Under the pieces are notes generated by a model, which saw nothing but the letters and a program-made list of their open reading frames with translations, searched no databases and was not told where the DNA came from. Shown here piece by piece: positions 1-5,008 of a DNA stretch of 5,799 bases (position 1 is the first letter of the stretch; the number at the start of each line of letters is the position of its first letter). The position numbers were made by a program, and so were the translations under genes. This stretch comes from Oscillospiraceae bacterium (GTDB taxonomy: Bacteria > Bacillota > Clostridia > Oscillospirales > UBA929): contig WRLW01000104.1 in the NCBI GenBank assembly GCA_009777435.1, positions 1 through 5,799 on the forward strand, in the 5' to 3' direction.

Positions 1-78
1 CTTGCTCGCGAACATGATTATCCTCGCGGGATCGCACAGCGCCGTTATCTCACGGCACAGCTCCATTACATCGTCCAT
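1..78 (-). CDS. Partial CDS, N-terminus of a probable nucleotidyltransferase-domain protein
   Basis: On the minus strand an open frame starts at ATG 78-76 and runs off the left edge after 26 codons. A good ribosome binding site (GGAAGGGGG, complement of 86-94) lies 7 bases before it. The visible N-terminus is a short acidic helix followed by CDPARIIMFASK. That pattern, a helix, then D-P-x-x-I, then a hydrophobic strand ending in F-x-S, resembles the first strand of small nucleotidyltransferase domains, where the usual form is LFGS. Here the glycine is alanine and no arginine/glycine follows in the visible part. The catalytic aspartates would lie beyond the window, so activity cannot be judged. 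The gene is divergent from the DUF6062 gene and has its own promoter-like sequence at 95-123. Because that promoter would start transcription almost inside the ribosome binding site, a start at the second ATG (66-64) is also possible. The family call is tentative; that a real gene begins here is more secure. Confidence 0.5.
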   Translation of the reverse strand, partial: MDDVMELCREITALCDPARIIMFASK

Positions 79-94
79 ATAACCGCCCCCTTCC

Positions 95-123
95 ATAATA
101 CACCAAAACGTGTATCCTGGCAA
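95..123 (-). promoter_or_regulatory. Predicted sigma-A-type promoter for the minus-strand gene
   Basis: Read on the minus strand, TTGCCA (complement of 118-123) is followed after exactly 17 bases by TATTAT (complement of 95-100). Both boxes are close to the vegetative consensus. The expected start point is near 87-89, only about 10 bases before the ATG at 78. The leader would then be very short and would cut into the ribosome binding site, which is the main reason for doubt. Confidence 0.55.
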
Positions 124-155
124 CATTTTTAACAAACGCCCGGCTTGGTTTCGGG

Positions 156-184
156 TTTACATCAGGCGCTTTTGAGTGTATAAT
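156..184 (+). promoter_or_regulatory. Predicted sigma-A-type promoter for the DUF6062-exonuclease-SLH operon
   Basis: TTTACA at 156-161 and a perfect TATAAT at 179-184 are separated by 17 bases, the optimal spacer. Transcription should start near 190-192, leaving a leader of about 34 bases before the ATG at 225. No other equally good promoter was noticed before the next two genes, so it probably serves all three. The -10 box overlaps an upstream in-frame ATG at 183, which therefore cannot be on this transcript. Confidence 0.8.
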
Positions 185-209
185 GGATTCGCACGGTGAA
201 ATCACCGCC

Positions 210-217
210 GGAAAGGG
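210..217 (+). promoter_or_regulatory. Ribosome binding site deciding the DUF6062 start at 225
   Basis: GGAAAGGG lies 7 bases before ATG 225. The competing in-frame ATG at 183 has no purine-rich site in front of it and sits in the -10 box of the promoter, so this site decides the start. Confidence 0.65.
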
Positions 218-224
218 TGCGCCC

Positions 225-866
225 ATGAAGGAGACCATATACACCATACCTATAAACGAGGCGTTTGATACCGCCGGCGGCGCGTGCCCCGTGTGCGTTC
301 TGGCGCGCGGCCTTGACCGCGACGCGCTGGATTATGTTATGGGCGCGGCCATGATGGAGCCGGACGTGCGTATCGAAACCAACAGGCTTGGCTTTTGCGC
401 GTCGCATATGGACTCCATGCTTCAAATGGGCAACCGCCTTTCGCTCGCGCTGATGCTTGAAAGCTATCTGCTCGAACAGCGCGCAACACTGGCGTCGGCA
501 AAAAACGACCCGGCCTCGACCTGCTTTATATGCTCCCGGCGCGACGGCTATATGGCCGCCTATTACCGCAACATGCTTTACATATGGGAAACGGATCAGG
601 CGTTTCGCGAAAAGTTCGCCGCCGCGCGGCTTTGCTGGCCTCATATCGGCGCGCTGATGCACGGCGCCGCGGCCGGTCTGGGGCGCAAGGCTCTGCCCGT
701 ATTCAGGGCGGCGCTGCTCGATATGGCCTATGAGCGCTTCGCCGCGCTGACGCCGCCGGTTTCCACGTTCTGCCAAAGCTTTGACCATCGCAACGCGGAC
801 AAGCCGCTGGGCGACGCTAAATACGCCGTCGAGCGGGCCGTCGAGTGGCTGAAAGGCCCAAGGTAG
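225..866 (+). CDS. DUF6062 family protein with duplicated CxxC/CxxH module
   Basis: The product is 213 residues from ATG 225. It matches the DUF6062 family as I remember it: an N-terminus like MKETIYTIPINEAFD, a C-P-x-C motif soon after, the string EPDVRIETN before a G-F-C-x-x-H motif, and a C-terminus of the D-x-R-N-x-D-K-P type followed by a helix. The molecular function of the family is unknown to me. The visible design is two Cys/His modules: C21/C24 with C58/H61, and C100/C103 with C137/H140. Both have exactly 33 residues between CxxC and CxxH, which suggests two metal (probably zinc) sites created by tandem duplication. No signal peptide or membrane segment is seen, so it is likely cytoplasmic. 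An in-frame ATG at 183 would add 14 residues but overlaps the promoter -10 box and is rejected. The gene is first in a three-gene unit, 3 bases before the exonuclease gene. Function should be left as unknown. Confidence 0.88.
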   Translation: MKETIYTIPINEAFDTAGGACPVCVLARGLDRDALDYVMGAAMMEPDVRIETNRLGFCASHMDSMLQMGNRLSLALMLESYLLEQRATLASAKNDPASTCFICSRRDGYMAAYYRNMLYIWETDQAFREKFAAARLCWPHIGALMHGAAAGLGRKALPVFRAALLDMAYERFAALTPPVSTFCQSFDHRNADKPLGDAKYAVERAVEWLKGPR

Positions 867-869
867 AGT

Positions 870-1412
870 ATGGACGGCCGTTACTGCGTTATCGACTTTG
901 AAACCACCGGGCTAAGCCCCGCCGGAAGCGAAATCATTGAGTTTGCCGCGGTGCGCGTCGAATACGGCGAGCCGGGCCTGAACCTGTCGTCGCTGTGCAG
1001 GCCGCACGGCCCCATTTCGGCCCAGATTACCGCCATCACCGGCATCACTTGGGAAATGACGGCCGGTTACCCGCACTTCGAGGAGCTGCTGCCCCTGCTT
1101 TTGGACTTCATCGGAAAAGACGTCGTGGCCGCCCACAACATAGGCTTCGACAAGGGCTTCTTAGACGCTTACTGCCGCAGGGCCGGCATAGAATTCGCGC
1201 CGCCCGCCGTATGCACGCTGGCGCTGGCGCGCAGGCTGCTGCCCGAATTGGAAAACCATAAGCTCGGAACGGTGGCCGCCCGGCTCGGCATACAAAACAG
1301 CTCGGCGCACCGCGCGCTCGGCGACGCCATGACCACCGCGAAAGCGCTGATAAAGCTGCTTGAGCTTGATGAACTGAAGCGGCGTGATACATACGGAGGG
1401 AGAATTACATAG
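870..1412 (+). CDS. DnaQ-like DEDDh 3'-5' exonuclease (stand-alone)
   Basis: The 180-residue protein is almost entirely one RNase H-fold exonuclease domain of the DEDDh class, the class of the DNA polymerase III epsilon subunit and the PolC proofreading domain. All catalytic positions are visible: D9 and E11 in DFETTG (Exo I), D94 in HNIGFD (Exo II), and H147 with D152 in HRALGDA (Exo III). The family uses two metal ions to remove nucleotides from 3' ends of DNA or RNA. There is no polymerase, helicase or BRCT part, and the length fits a single domain, so whether it proofreads, repairs or trims RNA cannot be told from sequence. The ATG lies 3 bases after the stop of the DUF6062 gene, with a modest AAGG site at 860-863. 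Its TAG stop overlaps the GTG start of the next gene by one base. It is expected to be active; the cellular substrate is open. Confidence 0.9.
   Translation: MDGRYCVIDFETTGLSPAGSEIIEFAAVRVEYGEPGLNLSSLCRPHGPISAQITAITGITWEMTAGYPHFEELLPLLLDFIGKDVVAAHNIGFDKGFLDAYCRRAGIEFAPPAVCTLALARRLLPELENHKLGTVAARLGIQNSSAHRALGDAMTTAKALIKLLELDELKRRDTYGGRIT
1395..1400 (+). promoter_or_regulatory. Ribosome binding site for the SLH metallopeptidase gene, inside the exonuclease gene
   Basis: GGAGGG at 1395-1400 lies in the last codons of the exonuclease gene, about 11-12 bases before the GTG at 1412. The spacing is on the long side. With the TAG/GTG one-base overlap (1410-1414) it suggests translational coupling. 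Confidence 0.6.
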
Positions 1413-2806
1413 TGAGGTTGCTGTCGCTCGCGCTGGCCTTAGCCATAACACTGACCGCCGCCCCGGTTTACGCGCTGGCGGCGCCTGCCGCCGGCGAAGC
1501 CGCGGATATATTGCAAGACATTGAGTCCAGATACTCGATAGGCGTCACCGTCGAGGATTCCGGCTACTGGGACGCCGGCTATATCGCCGGGATTCGCGAC
1601 GCGCTCGACGCATTCCCGCCGGGCATGGTCGAACAGGCTCTGGAGTTTTTCCATATGATGTCCGGCTCCAAGCCCCATGTATATCTTAAACGCGAGAACT
1701 CCGGGCATGGGGATTACCTCGCCGTCACGACGCACACCGGCAGGTATGTGGTTACAGTCGATGTTTTCAACAGAAACGGCGTAACCGCGACCTTCGCTCA
1801 CGAGCTTGTGCATATCTTCCATTTTTATATTATGGATAATTTCGGCGACGCGCGCCTGCCCAAAATATATGACGCTCTGAACGGCGAGCTCGGCTATGTG
1901 GGCGGCGACTGCTTCGACGCGCGGTATCGCGGCCATATAGGCGTGTACTTCCCCAGCGCCTACGCGATGCACGATTATATGGAGGACGTCGCCGAGCTGT
2001 TTTCCATGCTGTGCCTCGACCCCGGGCTGTATGGCCGTTACGGCGCCGCCGGCGTCCCCCTGTCCGAAAAGTCGTTCTACACCGCCAACGAACTCATGCG
2101 CCGCGTCATAAGCCCGCTCACGGGCGCTCACGGCGCTCAGTGGCGGCATGACGTGTTTGACGACCCGCGCGAGTTTTCGCGCATATCGGCCGGTCTGAGC
2201 GACTGGGCTTTGGGGCCTTATAAACAGGCAATGGAAGCAAACCTGCTGCCGCCGGACGATTTTTTGTCCGACCGGCCGCGTGAGGCCATGACGCGGCTTG
2301 ATTACAGCTTCTTCGCCGCGCGCCTTATCGAGGCGTCTACCGGCGGCTCCCTGCACCGGCTGGCCGTCTCGCTCGGCGCCGGCTCCACATTCGGCCGGCG
2401 TTCAAGGCTTCCCTACGGCGACATACCCGAACAAGACCGCGCGGACGTGTACAGCAACCTGTTTTACCTGTATGAGCTGGATATCATGCAAGGCGTCGGC
2501 GACTCGAATTTCGCCCCCGGCATGACCCTGACGCGCGCGCAGGCGGCGGGTCTGCTGACCAATGTGGCCAAGGCGCTGGGGGTATACTCGGAGCCGCCCG
2601 CGGCCGTCTACGCCGACGCGCATCAGATACCCTACTGGGCGCTCGACGGCGTGGCGTTCATGACTTACATCGGCGTGATGGAAGGCACGGGCGGCGGTAA
2701 TTTCTCGCCCAACGAACCCTATTCATACGAACAGGGCCTTATCTCGATACTGAACATGTATAATTGGCTGGCGTCGCGGTCTATGATATTAAGCGCGGCG
2801 GCATAA
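1412..2806 (+). CDS. Secreted HExxH metallopeptidase-like protein with three C-terminal SLH repeats
   Basis: The 464-residue product starts at GTG 1412. Residues 1-21 form a signal peptide: one arginine, a Leu/Ala-rich core, and cleavage probably after VYA at 21 or ALA at 23. The middle part carries HELVH (H130, E131, H134), the zinc and catalytic motif of zincin metallopeptidases. About 57-61 residues later a segment reading MEDVAELFSM holds E191 and E195. One of these could be the third zinc ligand, as in gluzincin-like peptidases. The C-terminal part has three SLH-like repeats at roughly 265-310, 334-395 and 398-455, recognisable by W-A, G-D/N-F-x-P and T-R-x-x motifs. SLH repeats bind secondary cell-wall polymer, so the protein is probably exported and held at the wall. 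The third repeat lacks the T-R pair. It is the last gene of the three-gene unit. I do not recognise a named family for the peptidase core; proteolytic activity and substrate are inferred only. Confidence 0.82.
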   Translation: MRLLSLALALAITLTAAPVYALAAPAAGEAADILQDIESRYSIGVTVEDSGYWDAGYIAGIRDALDAFPPGMVEQALEFFHMMSGSKPHVYLKRENSGHGDYLAVTTHTGRYVVTVDVFNRNGVTATFAHELVHIFHFYIMDNFGDARLPKIYDALNGELGYVGGDCFDARYRGHIGVYFPSAYAMHDYMEDVAELFSMLCLDPGLYGRYGAAGVPLSEKSFYTANELMRRVISPLTGAHGAQWRHDVFDDPREFSRISAGLSDWALGPYKQAMEANLLPPDDFLSDRPREAMTRLDYSFFAARLIEASTGGSLHRLAVSLGAGSTFGRRSRLPYGDIPEQDRADVYSNLFYLYELDIMQGVGDSNFAPGMTLTRAQAAGLLTNVAKALGVYSEPPAAVYADAHQIPYWALDGVAFMTYIGVMEGTGGGNFSPNEPYSYEQGLISILNMYNWLASRSMILSAAA

Positions 2807-2809
2807 AAC

Positions 2810-2859
2810 GGCGGCCCGCGGAAAGGCCCGGAATCAGCGTCCAAGGCGCGGGCGCCGCC
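2810..2859 (+). other. Imperfect GC-rich inverted repeat after the SLH gene
   Basis: GGCGGC (2810-2815) plus CCGCG (2816-2820) can pair with CGCGG (2847-2851) and GCCGCC (2854-2859), giving 11 base pairs with a 2-base bulge and a 26-base loop. It starts 3 bases after the stop codon. No T-run follows, so it is not a standard intrinsic terminator. It could attenuate transcription or protect the 3' end, or be chance pairing in GC-rich DNA. Confidence 0.35.
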
Positions 2860-2879
2860 TCGCCGGTCAATAATAACCC

Positions 2880-2907
2880 TTGAAAAAAATGAATTACATG
2901 ATATAAT
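2880..2907 (+). promoter_or_regulatory. Predicted extended -10 sigma-A-type promoter for pyrH-frr-uppS-cdsA
   Basis: TTGAAA at 2880-2885 and a perfect TATAAT at 2902-2907 are 16 bases apart, and TG at 2899-2900 supplies an extended -10 element. The surrounding DNA is markedly AT-rich against a GC-rich background. Transcription should begin near 2914, a few bases before the pyrH ribosome binding site, leaving a leader of about 20 bases with little room for leader control. Confidence 0.82.
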
Positions 2908-2916
2908 CTTGGGACA

Positions 2917-2924
2917 AAAGGAGG
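2917..2924 (+). promoter_or_regulatory. Ribosome binding site of pyrH
   Basis: AAAGGAGG at 2917-2924 is a near-perfect anti-SD match. It directly abuts a GTG at 2925 with no spacing and lies 12 bases before an in-frame TTG at 2937. A zero spacing is not workable for initiation, so the TTG is favoured. Confidence 0.65.
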
Positions 2925-2936
2925 GTGCGACAGGCT

Positions 2937-3641
2937 TTGGGACAATATAAGCGGGTGCTGCTCAAAATCAGCGGCGAGGCTTTGGCCGGACGCGACGGCG
3001 TTAACATTGACTTCGATATCCTGCGCGGCGTCTGCGCGGAGATTAAGCGCTGCGCCAACGCCGGCACACAGATGGGCGTCGTGGTGGGCGGCGGCAATAT
3101 ATGGCGAGGCGCGCGCAACGGCGCCAAGATGGATCGCACGCGGGCCGACCATATGGGTATGCTCGCCACGGTCATCAACTCTCTGGCGCTGGCCGACGTG
3201 TTTGAGTCGCTGAACATGCCCGTAAGGGTTCAAACAGCGCTCGAAATGCGTGAGATCACCGAACAGTACGCGCGCGCGCGCGCCGTGCGGCATTTGGAAA
3301 AGGGGCGGGTGGTTATTTTTGCCTGCGGCCTCGGCAGCCCTTTCTTCTCGACCGACACCGCCGCCGTCCTGCGCGGCGTGGAAATCGGGGCGGACGTCGT
3401 GCTGCTGGCCAAGAACATCGACGGCGTGTACAGCGCCGACCCCAGCTCCAACCCGGACGCCGTTAAATTCGACGAAGTGTCCTATGAGGATGTGCTGCAG
3501 CGGAGGCTGGGCGTCATGGATCTGACCGCCACCTCGCTGGGTATGGACAACCGCATACCCGTATACGTTTTCGCGCTTCGCGACCCCGGCAACATTTACC
3601 GTGCCGTCATGGGCGAAAAGATCGGAACATTGGTGGAATAA
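2937..3641 (+). CDS. pyrH: UMP kinase (uridylate kinase)
   Basis: PyrH transfers phosphate from ATP to UMP to make UDP in pyrimidine nucleotide synthesis. It is a cytoplasmic, usually hexameric enzyme of the amino acid kinase fold. From TTG 2937 it is 234 residues, normal for the family. Visible hallmarks are YKRVLLKISGEAL at residues 4-16, VVGGGNIWRG ending at 58 with R57, D71-H-M-G-M-L, the PFFSTDTA loop at 135-142, and NIDGVYSADP. The loop normally reading G-T-G-N before PFF is G131-L132-G133-S134 here, a change at positions that contact UMP in the E. coli enzyme. GTG 2925 would add four residues (MRQA) but touches the ribosome binding site, so TTG is preferred with moderate certainty. The gene leads a unit with frr 18 bases downstream and has its own promoter. 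rpsB and tsf, often directly upstream, are absent here. Confidence 0.95.
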   Translation: MGQYKRVLLKISGEALAGRDGVNIDFDILRGVCAEIKRCANAGTQMGVVVGGGNIWRGARNGAKMDRTRADHMGMLATVINSLALADVFESLNMPVRVQTALEMREITEQYARARAVRHLEKGRVVIFACGLGSPFFSTDTAAVLRGVEIGADVVLLAKNIDGVYSADPSSNPDAVKFDEVSYEDVLQRRLGVMDLTATSLGMDNRIPVYVFALRDPGNIYRAVMGEKIGTLVE

Positions 3642-3659
3642 ACAAAGGAGGGATCCCCT

Positions 3660-4214
3660 GTGAAGGGCGCTTATGAAGAATACGAATCCAGGATGAAAAA
3701 AACCGTCGAAGTCCTCGTGTACGACTTCGCGACACTGCGCGCCGGACGCGCCAACGCCGCCGTTTTGGATCGCGTCACGGTCGATTATTACGGCTCCCCC
3801 ACGCCCGTACAGCAAATCGCCACGGTCGCCACGCCGGAGCCGCGCGTATTGACCATCCAGCCTTGGGATCAGACGGCGCTGAAGCTTATCGAGAAGGCCA
3901 TCCAGTCGTCGGATCTGGGCATCAACCCGCAGAATGACGGCAAGGTGCTGCGGCTTATCTTCCCGCAGCTCACCGAGGAGCGCCGCCGCGAGTTAGTCAA
4001 GCAGGTGCATAAATACGGCGAGACGGCCAAGGTATCCATACGCAACATCCGCCGCGACGCCATCGAAAAGCACAAGGACATGAAAAAGAAAAGCGAGATC
4101 ACCGAGGACGACCTGCGCGAGTCCGAAAAAGACTTGCAGGAGCTGACCGATAAGTTCTGCAAGGACATCGACGCGCTCGCGGCAAAAAAAGAAAAAGAGC
4201 TGCTGGAGCTTTAA
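3660..4214 (+). CDS. frr: Ribosome recycling factor
   Basis: This 184-residue protein, against a usual length of about 185, splits post-termination ribosomes together with EF-G so that subunits can be reused. The sequence is family-typical throughout: FATLRAGRANAAVLD near residues 23-37, the YYGSPTPVQQIA hinge region, INPQNDGKVLRL followed by PQLTEERRRELVK, and R128-N-I-R-R132-D. The arginine at 132 corresponds to one known to be important in the E. coli protein. The C-terminal third is Lys/Glu-rich and helical, as expected for the three-helix-bundle domain. The GTG start at 3660 has a strong AAAGGAGG site (3644-3651) with 8 bases of spacing. It lies 18 bases after pyrH and 53 bases before uppS, on the same transcript. 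No unusual feature is seen. Confidence 0.97.
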   Translation: MKGAYEEYESRMKKTVEVLVYDFATLRAGRANAAVLDRVTVDYYGSPTPVQQIATVATPEPRVLTIQPWDQTALKLIEKAIQSSDLGINPQNDGKVLRLIFPQLTEERRRELVKQVHKYGETAKVSIRNIRRDAIEKHKDMKKKSEITEDDLRESEKDLQELTDKFCKDIDALAAKKEKELLEL

Positions 4215-4267
4215 CCGGCGCCCCTTAACACGCGCGGCGGCGCAAAACATCAAGAGGTATTTTTGCT

Positions 4268-4963
4268 ATGGACTCGGGAATTCCAAAGCATGTGGCCATC
4301 ATCATGGACGGCAACGGGCGCTGGGCGCAGAAGCGCGGCCTGCCGCGCTCGGCCGGCCACGCGCGCGGCGCGGAAACCTTCCGCAAGATCGCGACGGCCT
4401 GTAAGGAGTCCGGCGTAAAGTATTTAACCGTATATACCTTTTCGACCGAGAACTGGAAGCGTCCCGCCGACGAGGTGTCGTCCCTTATGTCGCTTCTGCG
4501 CAAGTATCTGGCCGAAAGCATCGACAGCATGGAGCGCGACGGCATACGCCTTAAATTTCTGGGCGACGTCGGCGTTATGCCGCCCGACATACTCCAGCTC
4601 ATACGGCATACCGACGATATCTCAAAACGTGTTGACGGGATGCAGGCCAACGTGTGCCTCAAATACGGGGGCCGCGCCGAGATTACGCGCGCGGCTCTGC
4701 GCGCTCACGCGGCATTGTCGTCCGGCGAGCTGAAAGAGCTTGACGAGGACGCGTTTTCGTCGTTTTTGGACTCGTCGGGCATACCCGACCCCGACCTTAT
4801 CATACGCACCGCGGGCGAACTGCGGCTGTCAAATTTCCTGCTGTGGCAGGCGGCGTATGCCGAACTGGTTTTCGTAGACGCCCTGTGGCCCGATTTCACG
4901 GTCAGGCACCTGAAATCCGCCTTCGGGCAATACTCCGGGCGCGTGAGACGTTACGGCGGGTGA
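4268..4963 (+). CDS. uppS: Undecaprenyl diphosphate synthase (cis-prenyltransferase)
   Basis: The enzyme condenses isopentenyl diphosphate units onto farnesyl diphosphate in cis configuration to form the C55 carrier lipid for peptidoglycan and wall polymers. The 231 residues are slightly short for the family because the N-terminus is trimmed: the signature HVAIIMDGNGRWA begins at residue 8. Catalytic D14, the GHARGAETFR region, YTFSTENWKRP, and the diphosphate-binding set R180, R186 and S188 in RTAGELRLSNFLLWQ are all present, as is E199 in AYAEL followed by WPDF. The common RTSGE appears as RTAGE, a mild variant. The ATG at 4268 has AAGAGG (4252-4257) 10 bases upstream. It sits between frr and cdsA, as in many Firmicutes. 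A short-chain cis-prenyltransferase cannot be fully excluded from sequence alone, but the context strongly favours UppS. Confidence 0.96.
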   Translation: MDSGIPKHVAIIMDGNGRWAQKRGLPRSAGHARGAETFRKIATACKESGVKYLTVYTFSTENWKRPADEVSSLMSLLRKYLAESIDSMERDGIRLKFLGDVGVMPPDILQLIRHTDDISKRVDGMQANVCLKYGGRAEITRAALRAHAALSSGELKELDEDAFSSFLDSSGIPDPDLIIRTAGELRLSNFLLWQAAYAELVFVDALWPDFTVRHLKSAFGQYSGRVRRYGG

Positions 4964-4992
4964 GGCCGCCGGCGTTCACCGCGACTCTTTAT

Positions 4993-5000
4993 GGGGGGTG
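4993..5000 (+). promoter_or_regulatory. Ribosome binding site of cdsA
   Basis: GGGGGGTG at 4993-5000 lies 8 bases before the TTG at 5009. An in-frame ATG at 4991 overlaps this site and has nothing SD-like before it, so the TTG is the likelier start. Confidence 0.6.
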
Positions 5001-5008
5001 AGCTTACC

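Noticed and set aside
134..158. Possible operator palindrome (AAAC..CCG / CGG..GTTT) overlapping the -35 box
   Set aside because: Only seven base pairs with a two-base bulge; too weak to separate from chance without comparative data.
162..788. Long minus-strand open frame opposite the DUF6062 gene
   Set aside because: It mirrors a well-supported gene in GC-rich DNA, has an Arg/His/Ala-rich composition without recognisable motifs, and crosses the divergent promoter.
1439..2356. 305-codon minus-strand open frame opposite the SLH peptidase gene
   Set aside because: The plus-strand frame has a signal peptide, HELVH motif and SLH repeats. The antisense product shows no domain and is a by-product of codon bias.
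2781..3815. 344-codon minus-strand open frame opposite pyrH and the start of frr
   Set aside because: It runs across two conserved genes and the promoter between units, with no recognisable protein motif.
4215..4267. Possible terminator or second promoter between frr and uppS
   Set aside because: Only short GC-rich self-complementary bits, no T-run after a stem and no -35/-10 pair; read as a plain spacer inside the unit.
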